64,000 nt of DNA, taken from positions 2,480,001-2,544,000 of the forward strand of contig NZ_CP049867.1 in assembly GCF_011299595.1 (NCBI RefSeq), given 5' to 3'. The DNA is from Nocardioides sp. HDW12B. Lineage in GTDB: Bacteria; Actinomycetota; Actinomycetes; Propionibacteriales; Nocardioidaceae. The notes under the pieces were generated by a model. That model was not told the origin of the DNA, searched no databases, and saw only the letters and a list, made by a program, of their open reading frames with translations. Every line of letters begins with the position of its first letter. Position 1 is the stretch's first letter. Positions 54,715-63,905 of the stretch are shown here, in pieces. Both the position numbers and the translations under genes were made by a program.

Positions 54715-55194
54715 TCAGCCCTCCTTCCGGTTGAACTCGATCTGGACGCGTGCATCGGCGATCGCGTCGTAGGGCAGGTCACGACGCTCGCCGTCGACGT
54801 CGAGGTGGGCGGCAGCGTCGTCGTGGCCGACCACCCGGCCCGTCACGGTGGCGCCGTCGCGGTCGGTGACCTTGACCAGGCGGCCCTTGTTGCGGCGCCA
54901 GTGGCGCGGCAGCGTGAGCGGTCGGTCGACCCCCGGGGAGGTGACCTCGAGGGTGTAGGGCTGCTCCCCGAGCACCGACGACAGCGGACCGCCCTCGTCG
55001 AGGTGCTGCGAGACGAGCTTGGTGGCCTCGGCGACGTCGTCGAGGGTGACCCCGCCGTCGCGGTCGATGGCGACGCGGACCACGCGGCGACGACCGGCCG
55101 GTGTGACGTCCACCGCCTCGAGGTCGAGGCCGAGCTCGAGCAGCGGGCCGGTGAGTCCCTCGGTGAGACGCGTGCGCGTCTGGTCGGTGGCCAC
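54715..55194 (-). CDS. rimP: Ribosome maturation factor RimP
   Basis: 159 aa, first gene of the leftward rimP-nusA-ylxR-infB-rbfA-truB-ribF operon. RRVVRVAIDRDGGVTLDDVAEATKLVSQHLDE and YTLEVTSPGVDRPLTLPRHWRRNKGRLVKVT are the family signatures (SPGxxRPL). It assists 30S assembly. The start is a GTG at 55194. The 155 bases before it face the divergent DUF6318 lipoprotein gene. Confidence 0.95.
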   Translation of the reverse strand: MATDQTRTRLTEGLTGPLLELGLDLEAVDVTPAGRRRVVRVAIDRDGGVTLDDVAEATKLVSQHLDEGGPLSSVLGEQPYTLEVTSPGVDRPLTLPRHWRRNKGRLVKVTDRDGATVTGRVVGHDDAAAHLDVDGERRDLPYDAIADARVQIEFNRKEG

Positions 55195-55337
55195 GGGTGT
55201 CGTCCGCCTCTCCAGTTGTGGGGTGGTCGTGCTGCTGGACGGGGCCCGCCGGGGGCGTCTCCGTCGTGGAGCGAGCGTAGCCGACCTCGCACGGGTCGAC
55301 TGACCACGAAAGCGCCGTCCGCGGTCAGCGCCGCCCC

Positions 55338-55343
55338 TATCCT
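55338..55343 (+). promoter_or_regulatory. -10 box for leaderless transcription of the DUF6318 gene
   Basis: TATCCT ends six bases before the ATG at 55350; no Shine-Dalgarno is present. The same TATCCT/TAGGNT plus 6-7 bases arrangement recurs at several genes in the window. Confidence 0.5.
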
Positions 55344-55349
55344 CGGACC

Positions 55350-56021
55350 ATGTCGACCCGCCGCGCTCCCCGTCCGGGCACCACCGCCACCGTGCTGACC
55401 GTGGCCGCGCTGCTCGGCTCCGGCCTGCTGGCGGGCTGCAGCGGCGACGAGCCCGCGGAGCCGACGTCGGAGTCGTCGGCCTCGGAGTCTAGCGACGCCG
55501 ACGCGTCGGCGAGCGCCGAGGAGTCCGAGGCGGCCGAGGCCTCGGAAGCAGCCGCCACGGACGACGCGGACGACGCGGGAGCCGCGGCCGAGGACCTGCC
55601 GCTGCCGAAGGCGCCGAAGGCCCGCAACACCCCCGACGGGCGCAAGGCGTTCACGGAGTTCGTCATCGAGCGCTGGGGCTACGCGCTGACCACCAACGAC
55701 GCCACGGCGATGTCCGACCTCAGCGCCCGGGGCAGCACCTGCCAGGGCTGCAAGGAGCTGGCGCAGGAGCTCGCCCAGCGCCGCAAGGAGGGCTGGAACG
55801 TCGACTTCCCCGGCGCCGCGGTGGACAGGATCACCGTGAAGCCGGCCGGTGCCCCGGCGACCTTCGAGGCCACGGCGGTCATCGACATCCCGGCCTCGCG
55901 CTCGTACTTCGAGGACGGCACCTACCGCAACGAGAACGAGGCGTTCGAGAACGCCGAGTTCGTCGTCACGATGAAGCTCACCAAGACGCGCTACACGTTG
56001 GCGTCCTTCCGCGTCGCCTGA
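55350..56021 (+). CDS. DUF6318 family lipoprotein
   Basis: 223 aa. The signal peptide ends LLGSGLLAGC, a lipobox. An extremely acidic Ser/Ala/Glu linker of about 55 residues follows, probably a spacer through the cell wall. The folded part starts at PKAPKARNTPDGRKAFTEFVIERWGYALTTND and contains STCQGCKEL, the CxxC segment common to DUF6318. It is an actinobacterial secreted family of unknown function. It is monocistronic or reads on into the next small lipoprotein gene. Confidence 0.85.
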   Translation: MSTRRAPRPGTTATVLTVAALLGSGLLAGCSGDEPAEPTSESSASESSDADASASAEESEAAEASEAAATDDADDAGAAAEDLPLPKAPKARNTPDGRKAFTEFVIERWGYALTTNDATAMSDLSARGSTCQGCKELAQELAQRRKEGWNVDFPGAAVDRITVKPAGAPATFEATAVIDIPASRSYFEDGTYRNENEAFENAEFVVTMKLTKTRYTLASFRVA

Positions 56022-56049
56022 GCCGCCCGGGCCGACTAGGGTGCGGGGC

Positions 56050-56544
56050 GTGGACCGCCGCACCGTCGTCGTCGGGCTGGCCTCGCTGGGCGGGTCGGCC
56101 GCGCTGCTGCTGACCGGTTGCGGCCCACGGGCCCGGGCCTCCGGGAGCGCGGCCACCGGCGCGAAGGCAGGCGGCGACACCGCCCTGGTCGCCACCGCCC
56201 TCAACGCCGAGCTCGCCGCCGTCGACGTCCTGGAGCGGACCCGCCGGCGCCACCCCCGGCTGCGCGGCGCCACGGAGTCGGCGCTGGCCACCCACCGCGC
56301 GCACGTGCGGCTGCTGCAGGGCACCACGGACAAGGCCCCGACCCGTCCCTCGGAGCGTCGGCCCGTGCCGGGTCGCCCCCCGCAGGCGCTCGCCGCCCTC
56401 GTGCAGCTGGAGGCGCAGGTCTCCAGCGGCCACGTCTCGACCGCCCTGGCCGCACGCAGCGGCGCCCTGGCCCGCGTCGTGGCGAGCATGGCGGCGGCCT
56501 CGGCCCAGCTGGAGCAGACCCTCGCGAGCGGGGCCGGCCGGTGA
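56050..56544 (+). CDS. Putative lipoprotein coupled to DUF4439
   Basis: 164 aa from the GTG at 56050, supported by TAGGGT seven bases upstream; GTG 56041 is in frame too. VDRRTVVVGLASLGGSAALLLTGC is a short signal with a lipobox-like end. The mature part is helical and Arg/Ala-rich, with histidines and glutamates (ALNAELAAVDVLERTRRRHPRL) that hint at a degenerate ferritin-like bundle. It overlaps the DUF4439 gene by GTGA, suggesting the two products act together. Confidence 0.7.
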   Translation: MDRRTVVVGLASLGGSAALLLTGCGPRARASGSAATGAKAGGDTALVATALNAELAAVDVLERTRRRHPRLRGATESALATHRAHVRLLQGTTDKAPTRPSERRPVPGRPPQALAALVQLEAQVSSGHVSTALAARSGALARVVASMAAASAQLEQTLASGAGR

Positions 56545-56966
56545 CCCCGCTCGAGGCGCTGCAGGAGACGCTGGCCGCCGAGCACGTCGCCGTCTACACC
56601 TACGGCGTGCTGGGCGGACGCCTCTCGGCCGGCTCCTACCCCGAGACCTCGGCCCGGCTCCGGGCGGCGTACGACGCCCACCGGGCGCGCCGCGACCGCC
56701 TCCGCTCGCTGGTCGCCGACCGGGACGCCGACCCCGTGCCCCCGGCCGTCGCCTACGAGGTCGAGGCGCCGGACCGCACCCCGGCCACCCTGACGGCAGC
56801 GGCCCGCCGCACCGAGCTGCGGTGCTCGGAGGCCTACTCGCTGCTCGTGGCCTCCACCGAGGGCGAGCTGCGCCGCCTCGCCATCGGCCTGCTCACCGAC
56901 GCCTCGTTGCGAGCCCTCACGTTCGGCGCCGCTCCCCAGACCTGGCCCGGCGCCCCCGACCTCTGA
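56541..56966 (+). CDS. DUF4439 (ferritin-like) protein
   Basis: 141 aa starting at a GTG that overlaps the previous stop. LQETLAAEHVAVYTYGVLGGRLS has the ExxH pair typical of ferritin-like four-helix bundles, and SEAYSLLVASTEGELRRLAIGLLTDA is the matching second half. There is no signal peptide. DUF4439 genes of unknown function lie near proS in mycobacteria (Rv2844-Rv2845c region, from memory), similar to this location. Confidence 0.82.
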   Translation: MTPLEALQETLAAEHVAVYTYGVLGGRLSAGSYPETSARLRAAYDAHRARRDRLRSLVADRDADPVPPAVAYEVEAPDRTPATLTAAARRTELRCSEAYSLLVASTEGELRRLAIGLLTDASLRALTFGAAPQTWPGAPDL

Positions 56967-56995
56967 GGTCCCCCAGGATCAGCCCAGCAGTCGTC

Positions 56996-57547
56996 TCAGC
57001 CGTCGACGGCGGCGAGCAGCCGACGGTAGGTGCCGTCGAGGTCGCCCTCGACGCTGTCCACCAGGACCACGCCGTCGCGGCGCGACAGCGTCGTCAGCCC
57101 GTCGTGCAGCATCCCGAGGAACCGGTCGCCGCCGTCGCGGGCGACGACGTCACGCACGTGCTCGAGCAGCGGGCCCTCCCCCGTGCGCCGGTGGAACCGC
57201 GCGATGGCGGCGGCGCGGTCGTCGATCAGCATCACCTGCGTGTACGTCGCTCCCGCGGCGGTCGCCGCGGACCGGAACCGCTCGACCTCCGAGGAGCGCG
57301 CGATCATCTGGGGCATCACGACGTCACGTCCCGACTCCAGGTGGGCGACGATCAGGGCCAGCGCGCCGGGTCGCACGATCTCGCCGGTGGTGACGAAGTC
57401 GTCCTGCCAGCCGCCGACGAGCATCCGCAGCAGGTCGATGTCGGCGTCGAGCACGCCGGGCCGCTCGTCGGCGTACCGGCGCGCCAGCGTGCTCTTGCCG
57501 ATGCCCGGCGGTCCGTTGAGGTGCAGCAGGCGGGGCGGTCGGGGCAC
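56996..57547 (-). CDS. P-loop ATPase/kinase of the AAA_33/zeta-like type
   Basis: 183 aa from the GTG at 57547, five bases after the HAD gene stop. LLHLNGPPGIGKSTLARRYADE is the Walker A loop. VLDADIDLLRMLVGG and VMPQMIARSSEVERFRSAA resemble small-molecule or RNA kinases. RRTGEGPLLEHVRDVV is the helical lid. The substrate is unknown. It is probably co-transcribed with the HAD phosphatase and proS upstream. Confidence 0.8.
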   Translation of the reverse strand: MPRPPRLLHLNGPPGIGKSTLARRYADERPGVLDADIDLLRMLVGGWQDDFVTTGEIVRPGALALIVAHLESGRDVVMPQMIARSSEVERFRSAATAAGATYTQVMLIDDRAAAIARFHRRTGEGPLLEHVRDVVARDGGDRFLGMLHDGLTTLSRRDGVVLVDSVEGDLDGTYRRLLAAVDG

Positions 57548-57552
57548 GCTGC

Positions 57553-58290
57553 TCAGGCCCCGGCGTGCCAGGTCTCGACGATGCCCAGCAGCTCGCCGAG
57601 CTCGTGGACGACGGCGTCCGGCTCGCCCTCGGTGTGTCCGTGCTGCTGGACCGGGATGTCGGAGTGAGGCACGTGCACGGTGCGCATGCCGACCTGGTTC
57701 GCGCCCCAGATGTCGTCGAAGAGCCGGTCGCCGACGAAGACGCACCGGCCCGCGTCGGTGGCGCCGACCGCCGCCATGGCGGCCTCGAAGGCCTGCGGTG
57801 CGGGCTTGGTCCAGGGGATCTCGCTGCTGTAGACCGCGCCGTCGATGAGGTGGTCGACGCCGTCGCGGGCGAAGACGTGCTCGTGCCAGGCGCGCGGCCA
57901 GATGGTGTTCGACAGGATGCCGACGCGCAGCCCGAGGTCGCGCAGACCGCCGAACAGGCCCGGCACGGCCGGGTCTGTCAGCGTGTGCGGGTCCCAGAAT
58001 TCCCGGTAGGCCGTCAGCAGGCCCTCGTCGTGGACCAGCCCGGCCTCGGCGAACACGTCGGCCACCGTCGCGCTGCGGTGCTCGTCGCGGGCGCGGCCCC
58101 ACACCGCGTCGCCGGCGCGACGCAGCGTCGCCGGCACCTCCGGGTGCGGGTCGACGACCGCCGCGGCCAGGGCCGCCGCCTCCTCGTCGAAGTCGACCGT
58201 GTGCCACGGCGTCAGCGTGCCGCCCCAGTCGAAGATGACGGCGTCGAGCGCTCCTCCGCGCCCCGCGTCCACGCTCAGCCCCGCGTCCAC
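57553..58290 (-). CDS. HAD-superfamily hydrolase
   Basis: 245 aa. DAVIFDWGGTLTPWH is motif I, although the second Asp of DxD is replaced (DWG). GILSNTIWP is motif II, KPAPQAFEAAM motif III and FVGDRLFDDIWGANQVGM motif IV. Such DWGGT variants are common in this subgroup. Two GTG starts (58290 and 58272) arise from an 18-bp tandem duplication at the junction with proS. The substrate is unknown. Confidence 0.85.
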   Translation of the reverse strand: MDAGLSVDAGRGGALDAVIFDWGGTLTPWHTVDFDEEAAALAAAVVDPHPEVPATLRRAGDAVWGRARDEHRSATVADVFAEAGLVHDEGLLTAYREFWDPHTLTDPAVPGLFGGLRDLGLRVGILSNTIWPRAWHEHVFARDGVDHLIDGAVYSSEIPWTKPAPQAFEAAMAAVGATDAGRCVFVGDRLFDDIWGANQVGMRTVHVPHSDIPVQQHGHTEGEPDAVVHELGELLGIVETWHAGA

Positions 58291-58296
58291 GCTCAG
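58261..58296. repeat. 18-bp perfect tandem duplication at the proS/HAD junction
   Basis: CCCCGCGTCCACGCTCAG occurs at 58261-58278 and again at 58279-58296. Each copy contains a GTG start (minus strand) and a TCA, the complement of the proS TGA. The duplication keeps frame and leaves the HAD gene with two equivalent starts. Confidence 0.95.
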
Positions 58297-60059
58297 CCCC
58301 GGACGACCGCGACCACGCGGTCGACCACGGCGTCGACCGCGACCTCCTCGCGCTCCCCGGTGGCGCGGTCCTTGACCTCGACGGTGCCGTCGGCCAGCCC
58401 CCGCCCGACGACCACGATGGTGGGCACGCCGACGAGCTCGGCGTCCTTGAACTTGACCCCGGGCGAGACCTTCGGCCGGTCGTCGTAGATCACCTCGAGC
58501 CCGCGCTCGGACAGCTCCGCGACGATGCGCTCGGCCGCCTCGAAGACGGCGGGGTCCTTGCCGGTGGCGACCAGGTGGACGTCGGCGGGCGAGATCGCGC
58601 GCGGCCAGACCAGGCCGAGCTCGTCGTGGTTGCCCTCGGCGATGGCGGCCACCGCGCGGGTGACGCCGATGCCGTAGGAGCCCATCGTGACGGTGACCAG
58701 CTTGCCGTTCTCGTCGAGGACCTTGAGGTCCAGCGCCTCGGCGAACCAGCGCCCGAGCTGGAAGATGTGGCCCATCTCGATGCCGCGGGCGGACTCGAGG
58801 GTGCCGTCGGTGCAGTTCGGGCAGGCGTCGCCGTCGCGCACGTCGGCGGCCTCGATGGTGCCGTCAGGGGTGAAGTCACGGCCGACGACCAGGTCGATCA
58901 CGTGGCTGCCGGGGACGTCGGCACCGGTCACCCAGCGGGTGCCCTCCGACACGCGGGGGTCGACGACGTAGCGGATCTTCGACGCCGACTCCTCCCCCAG
59001 CGCCCCGGGACCGATGTAGCCCTTGACGAGCGCCGCGTGCTTGCCGAGCTCGGTCTCGTCCATCGGCTCGACCTCGATGGGCTCGAGCTGGCCCTCCAGG
59101 CGCTTCTGGTCGACCTCGCGGTCACCGGGCACGCCGATCGCCAGCGGCTCGCGGGTGCCGTCGGGGTGCTTGAGCACGACGAGGACGTTCTTGAGCGTGT
59201 CGCCGGCCGCCCAGGGGCGGTCGTCGCGGGGGAACTTCTCGTTCAGGTGGTCGACCAGGGTGTCGATGGTCGGGGTGTCCGGCGTCTGCTCGGCGTGCGC
59301 GGCCGGGGCGTCGTCGTACGCCACGGGCGCGGGGGTGGGGACGGCGACCGCCTCGACGTTGGCGGCGTAGTCGCAGCTCGTGCAGCGGACGTAGGTGTCC
59401 TCGCCGACGTCGGACTTGGCGAGGAACTCCTCGGACCGGGAGCCGCCCATCGCACCGCTGGTCGCCTTGACGATGGCGTAGTCGAAGCCGAGCCGGTCGA
59501 AGGTCTTGACGTACGCCGCGCGGTGGGCGGCGTACGAGCGGTCGAGGCCCGCATCAGACGTGTCGAAGGAGTAGGAGTCCTTCATGATGAACTCGCGCCC
59601 GCGGAGCACGCCGGCGCGGGGCCGCGCCTCGTCGCGGTACTTCGTCTGGATCTGGTAGAGCCAGACCGGCAGGTCCTTGTAGGAGGAGTACATGTCCTTC
59701 ACCGCGAGGGTGAACATCTCCTCGTGCGTGGGCCCGAGCAGGTAGTCGTTGCCCTTGCGGTCCTGCAGGCGGAAGATGCCGTCGCCGTACGTCGTCCAGC
59801 GGTTGCTGGCCTCGTAGGGCTCGCGGGGCAGCAGCGCCGGGAACGACAGCTCCTGGGCGCCGATGGCGTCCATCTCCTCGCGGATGATCCCCTCGACGTT
59901 GCGCAGCACCTTCAGGCCCAGCGGCAGCCACGAGTAGATGCCGGGGGCGGCGCGGCGGATGTAGCCGGCGCGCAGCAGCAGCCGGTGGCTCGGCACCTCG
60001 GCGTCGGCCGGGTCCTCTCGGAGCGTGCGCAGGAACAGGGACGACATGCGGAGGACCAT
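58293..60059 (-). CDS. proS: Prolyl-tRNA synthetase
   Basis: A 588-aa bacterial-type enzyme. [39 protein letters not shown] is the N-terminal class II core, [11 protein letters not shown] is motif 2, and [13 protein letters not shown] is motif 3. The long central insertion (about 230-380, editing domain) contains [12 protein letters not shown]. The start was placed at 60059 because TAGCCT lies seven bases before it; ATG 60047 is an alternative. Confidence 0.96.
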   Translation of the reverse strand: MVLRMSSLFLRTLREDPADAEVPSHRLLLRAGYIRRAAPGIYSWLPLGLKVLRNVEGIIREEMDAIGAQELSFPALLPREPYEASNRWTTYGDGIFRLQDRKGNDYLLGPTHEEMFTLAVKDMYSSYKDLPVWLYQIQTKYRDEARPRAGVLRGREFIMKDSYSFDTSDAGLDRSYAAHRAAYVKTFDRLGFDYAIVKATSGAMGGSRSEEFLAKSDVGEDTYVRCTSCDYAANVEAVAVPTPAPVAYDDAPAAHAEQTPDTPTIDTLVDHLNEKFPRDDRPWAAGDTLKNVLVVLKHPDGTREPLAIGVPGDREVDQKRLEGQLEPIEVEPMDETELGKHAALVKGYIGPGALGEESASKIRYVVDPRVSEGTRWVTGADVPGSHVIDLVVGRDFTPDGTIEAADVRDGDACPNCTDGTLESARGIEMGHIFQLGRWFAEALDLKVLDENGKLVTVTMGSYGIGVTRAVAAIAEGNHDELGLVWPRAISPADVHLVATGKDPAVFEAAERIVAELSERGLEVIYDDRPKVSPGVKFKDAELVGVPTIVVVGRGLADGTVEVKDRATGEREEVAVDAVVDRVVAVVRG

Positions 60060-60112
60060 GGGCGCAAGGCTACCCACGGGTTCGGGGTGCTCTCGACCAG
60101 GTTTGCCCGGGC

Positions 60113-60478
60113 TCAGCGGCCGGCAGCGCGCAGGGCGATGCGCACGAGCGGCACCTGCAGCGGCAGCCGCGCGAAGGTCGCCGCCTTGTACGCCGTGTGC
60201 GGGGTGCGACTGGCGTCGAGGGCCATCTTCACGTTGCCGGGGAAGACCCCGACGAGCAGCGCGGCGCTGGCCAGGCCGGCCGCGGGCCGGGTGGTGGGGT
60301 GCAGCAGGCCGGCGGCGCAGGCCAGCTCGGCGACCCCGGAGCCCAGGATGACCTCCCGGTGGGCCGGGACCCAGCGCGGCATCAGCGGCAGGAAGGTCTG
60401 CGGCCGCACGAGGTGCGTGACGCCGGAGACGGTGAAGATGCCGGCCAGCAGGGCGACGTCGCGCGGGAGGGAGGACAT
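60113..60478 (-). CDS. DoxX-family membrane protein
   Basis: A 121-aa protein of four hydrophobic helices: [61 protein letters not shown] and a final weaker segment. GVTHLVRPQ and [10 protein letters not shown] are typical of DoxX-like proteins (MauE/DoxX group). The function of the family is poorly known; some members serve in redox balance. It sits 53 bases before proS on the same strand. Confidence 0.8.
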   Translation of the reverse strand: MSSLPRDVALLAGIFTVSGVTHLVRPQTFLPLMPRWVPAHREVILGSGVAELACAAGLLHPTTRPAAGLASAALLVGVFPGNVKMALDASRTPHTAYKAATFARLPLQVPLVRIALRAAGR

Positions 60479-60521
60479 CTGGGCAACGTACCGGGATCCG
60501 CCGGCCCGCGAGGGAACAGGG

Positions 60522-61382
60522 TCAGAACAGGATCGTGGTGAAGGTGGCGGTCCGGGTGAAGCCGATCCGGTCGTATGCCGCGCGCGCGGCGTGGTTCCAG
60601 TCGTTGACGTAAAGCGACACGACGGGGGCGATCTCGCGCAGGGCCACCTCGACGACGGCGGCGAGGCCGGCGGTGGCCAGCCCCTCGCCGCGCCGGTCGG
60701 GCACGACGTACACGTCCTGCAGCTGGCAGGCGTACGGCGTCGCCGCCGCCACCTCGGCCTTGAAGACGACCCGGCCGTCCTCGACCCGCACGAAGGACCA
60801 GCCCTTGGAGATCAGCTGCGTGACGCGTGTCCGGTAGGCCGCTGCCCCACCGCCGGCCTCGGGCGAGACGCCCACCTCCTCGGTGTACATCGCCACCGAG
60901 GCGGGGTAGACGAGGTCCAGCTCGGCGTGGGTGCTGCGTCGGACCGCCGGGTCGGGGTCCACGGCCGGGGCGTCGCGGATCTCGAGGTGGTGCTGCCCGC
61001 GGCGGATGTCGCGCGGGGTCGGCCACGACCGCGACAGCACCTGCCACATCGTCTCGACGGCGTCGGTGGGCCCGAGCAGCGTCGAGCAGCGCCGGCCTCG
61101 CTCGACGGCGCGCCGGGCGAACTGGTGGGCCGCCTCCTCCGAGGCCATGGCCGGGATGAGGTTGGCGGCGGCGTGGCAGACCGAGGTCAGCGCGCCGTCC
61201 TCGGCGTGGCCCCACATCTCCCCGCCCAGCCAGCGCGGCTGGAGCCGGGTCAGGCGGGTGCGGTAGTCGGCGACGACGTTGACGACCGGGTCGCGCGCCA
61301 GCAGCGCGAGGACCTCGTCGACGTCGTCGGGGCCGAGGACCCGGAGCTCACCGGGACCACGGGGATCGACCGAGGCGCTCAC
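60522..61382 (-). CDS. GNAT acetyltransferase with N-terminal DUF4081 (Rv2867c-like)
   Basis: 286 aa. The N-terminal half (LALLARDPVVNVVADYRTRLTRLQPRWLGGEMWG...) matches DUF4081, a GNAT-like domain without a clear CoA loop. The C-terminal half has LQDVYVVPDRRGEGLATAGLAAVVEVAL, a canonical acetyl-CoA loop (RRGEGLA), and SLYVNDWNHAARAAYDRIGF. The same gene adjoins ispG in mycobacteria (Rv2867c-Rv2868c). The acceptor substrate is unknown. Confidence 0.88.
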   Translation of the reverse strand: MSASVDPRGPGELRVLGPDDVDEVLALLARDPVVNVVADYRTRLTRLQPRWLGGEMWGHAEDGALTSVCHAAANLIPAMASEEAAHQFARRAVERGRRCSTLLGPTDAVETMWQVLSRSWPTPRDIRRGQHHLEIRDAPAVDPDPAVRRSTHAELDLVYPASVAMYTEEVGVSPEAGGGAAAYRTRVTQLISKGWSFVRVEDGRVVFKAEVAAATPYACQLQDVYVVPDRRGEGLATAGLAAVVEVALREIAPVVSLYVNDWNHAARAAYDRIGFTRTATFTTILF

Positions 61383-61402
61383 GGGCGCAGCCTAGTGGGC
61401 GC

Positions 61403-62557
61403 TCAGCCGACCGAGACGGTGGCGCCACCGGAGCCCTCGGCGTCCTCCATCGTCTCCGCGATGCGCATGGCCTCCTCGATCAGCGTCTCCACGATCTGCG
61501 ACTCCGGCACGGTCTTGATGACCTCGCCCTTGACGAAGATCTGGCCCTTGCCGTTGCCGGAGGCGACGCCGAGGTCGGCCTCGCGGGCCTCCCCCGGACC
61601 GTTGACGACGCAGCCCATGACGGCCACGCGCAGCGGCACCTCCATGCCCTCGAGCCCGGCGGTGACCTCGTCGGCCAGCTTGTAGACGTCGACCTGCGCG
61701 CGCCCGCAGGACGGGCAGGAGACGATCTCGAGCTTGCGCGGCCGCAGGTTGAGCGACTGCAGAATCTGGATGCCGACCTTGACCTCCTCGACCGGAGGGG
61801 CCGAGAGGGAGACCCGGATCGTGTCGCCGATGCCGCGGCTGAGCAGCGAGCCGAAGGCGACAGCCGACTTGATGGTGCCCTGGAAGGCGGGGCCGGCCTC
61901 GGTGACGCCGAGGTGCAGCGGCCAGTCGCCGGCTTCCGAGAGCATCTCGTAGGCGCGCACCATCACGACGGGGTCGTTGTGCTTCACCGAGATCTTGAAG
62001 TCGTGGAAGTCGTGCTCCTCGAACAGCGACGCCTCCCACTTCGCGGACTCCACGAGCGCCTCGGGCGTGGCCTTGCCGTACTTCTCCAGCAGCCGCGGGT
62101 CCAGCGACCCGGCGTTGACGCCGATGCGGATCGACGTGCCGCGGTCCTTCGCGGCCTGCGCGATCTGCTTGACCTGGTCGTCGAACTTGCGGATGTTGCC
62201 GGGGTTCACCCGGACGGCGGCGCAGCCGGCGTCGATCGCGGCGTAGACGTACTTCGGCTGGAAGTGGATGTCGGCGATCACCGGGATCTGCGACTTGGTG
62301 GCGATCGCCGGCAGCGCCTCGGCGTCGTCGGCCGACGGGCACGCGACCCGCACGATGTCGCAGCCCGACGCGGTCAGCTCGGCGATCTGCTGCAGCGTCG
62401 AGTTGATGTCCGAGGTCAACGTGGTGGTCATCGACTGCACCGAGACCGGGGCGTCGCCGCCGACCATCACCGAGCCGACCTTGATCTGGCGCGTCTTGCG
62501 GCGCGGGGCCAGGACCGGAGGGGGTGCGGAGGGCATGCCGAGGTTGATCGCAGTCAC
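61403..62557 (-). CDS. ispG: 4-hydroxy-3-methylbut-2-enyl diphosphate synthase (IspG)
   Basis: A 384-aa penultimate enzyme of the MEP isoprenoid pathway. [35 protein letters not shown] is the TIM-barrel opening and [13 protein letters not shown] a substrate loop. The [4Fe-4S] ligands are in SCPSCGR and CVVNGPGEA. The neighbour dxr at the window edge is the same pathway's first committed enzyme, with rip1 between them. The product line would feed the prenyl synthase at 11.7 kb. Confidence 0.96.
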   Translation of the reverse strand: MTAINLGMPSAPPPVLAPRRKTRQIKVGSVMVGGDAPVSVQSMTTTLTSDINSTLQQIAELTASGCDIVRVACPSADDAEALPAIATKSQIPVIADIHFQPKYVYAAIDAGCAAVRVNPGNIRKFDDQVKQIAQAAKDRGTSIRIGVNAGSLDPRLLEKYGKATPEALVESAKWEASLFEEHDFHDFKISVKHNDPVVMVRAYEMLSEAGDWPLHLGVTEAGPAFQGTIKSAVAFGSLLSRGIGDTIRVSLSAPPVEEVKVGIQILQSLNLRPRKLEIVSCPSCGRAQVDVYKLADEVTAGLEGMEVPLRVAVMGCVVNGPGEAREADLGVASGNGKGQIFVKGEVIKTVPESQIVETLIEEAMRIAETMEDAEGSGGATVSVG

Positions 62558-62603
62558 GCCCCCAGGCTACTCGGACGCCGCGAGGCGACGGGCGCGAGAG
62601 CCC

Positions 62604-63905
62604 CTAGACCTGGATGGGCACCACGATGTCGGCTGTGATGAGGATCAGGCCCATCACCAGCAACGACGCACCCACGACGTACGCCACCGGGAGGAGCTTG
62701 GCGACGTCGACGAACCCGGGGTCGGGACGCCCGCGCACCCGGGCGACCCCGCGCCGCAGGCCCTCGTAGAGGGCGCCGGCGATGTGGCCGCCGTCCAGGG
62801 GCAGCAGCGGGATGAAGTTGAACATGCCGACGAAGAGGTTGAGGCTCGCCAGCAGCCCGACCAGGAACACCAGCCGGTCGACCGCCGGGCTGGTCTGGTC
62901 GCTGGTGACCTCGCCGGCCACCCGCCCCGCGCCGACGATGCTGACGGGGCTGTCGTCGGCGCGTTCCTCGAGACCGACCACGGCCTGGGCGACGTCGAAG
63001 ACCTTGACCGGCAGCCGCACCAGCGCCTGGGTGACGTCCCACGTCATGACGCCCATCTGCTCGCCGGTGTAGAGCAGACCCTGCTGCTCGCGCACGGCGG
63101 TCGGGGTGACGCCCAGGAAGCCGTCCTCGACGATGACCTCGCGGTCCTCGAGCGAGCGGACCAGGTTGACCGTCGTGCTGGTCTCCAGGGTCAGCTCCTG
63201 GCCGCCGCGCTCGACGACGATGGCGGCGCGTCCGTCGTCGTTGGACCGGATGAGCTGGACGACCTGGTCCCAGGAGTCGATCGGCTGGTCGTTGAAGCTG
63301 ACGATGCGGTCACCGGGACGGATGCCGGCCTCGGCGGCCGGCGAGGCCTCGTCCTCGGCGGTGCACTTCCGCGGCTGCTCCTCGGCGGTGATCACGCACT
63401 CCGAGACCGACTGGACGGTCGTGGTCGGCTCGGGCACGCCGTAGATGCCGAAGATCCCGGCGAACAGCAGGAACGCGATGACCAGGTTCACGGTCGGGCC
63501 GCCGGCCATCACGATCACCTTCTTCCACCACGGCAGGCGGTAGAAGAGGCGCTCCTCGTCGCCCGGCTTGATCAGCTCGGCCTCGGCGTGCCGGGCGTCG
63601 GAGATCAGCTGGGTGAACATGCCGGTGTTGCTCTGCCGGGGGCGGCCGAGCGGGTCGTCCTTGGCCGGCGGCAGCATCCCGACGAGCTTGACGTAGCCGC
63701 CGAGCGGGATCGCCTTGAGGCCGTACTCGGTCTCCCCGCGGTGGGTCGACCAGACCGTGCGGCCGAAGCCGACGAAGTACTGCGTCACCTTCACGCCGAA
63801 CTTCTTCGCCGGGACCATGTGGCCGACCTCGTGCAGGCCGATGGACACGGCCACGCCCACGGCGAACACGACCACGCCGAGCACGAACAGCAGGACTGTG
63901 ATCAC
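62604..63905 (-). CDS. rip1: Site-2 intramembrane metalloprotease (Rip1/RseP type)
   Basis: A 433-aa membrane zinc protease that cleaves anti-sigma factors and other membrane proteins. HEVGH in the first helix (about residues 24-28) and FNFIPLLPLDGGH near 340-350 are the S2P zinc motifs. A periplasmic-type PDZ domain (AGIRPGDRIVSFNDQPIDSWDQVV) lies between. Four helices are evident. The GTG at 63905 overlaps the dxr stop. In mycobacteria Rip1 acts on anti-sigma factors, so a membrane partner such as the SigE-pair protein at 8.6 kb is a possible target. Confidence 0.94.
   Translation of the reverse strand: MITVLLFVLGVVVFAVGVAVSIGLHEVGHMVPAKKFGVKVTQYFVGFGRTVWSTHRGETEYGLKAIPLGGYVKLVGMLPPAKDDPLGRPRQSNTGMFTQLISDARHAEAELIKPGDEERLFYRLPWWKKVIVMAGGPTVNLVIAFLLFAGIFGIYGVPEPTTTVQSVSECVITAEEQPRKCTAEDEASPAAEAGIRPGDRIVSFNDQPIDSWDQVVQLIRSNDDGRAAIVVERGGQELTLETSTTVNLVRSLEDREVIVEDGFLGVTPTAVREQQGLLYTGEQMGVMTWDVTQALVRLPVKVFDVAQAVVGLEERADDSPVSIVGAGRVAGEVTSDQTSPAVDRLVFLVGLLASLNLFVGMFNFIPLLPLDGGHIAGALYEGLRRGVARVRGRPDPGFVDVAKLLPVAYVVGASLLVMGLILITADIVVPIQV

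Noticed and set aside
57553-58290. HAD protein as inactive because motif I reads DWG instead of DxD
   Set aside because: DWGGT is a frequent motif I variant in active HAD subgroups and the other motifs are intact.
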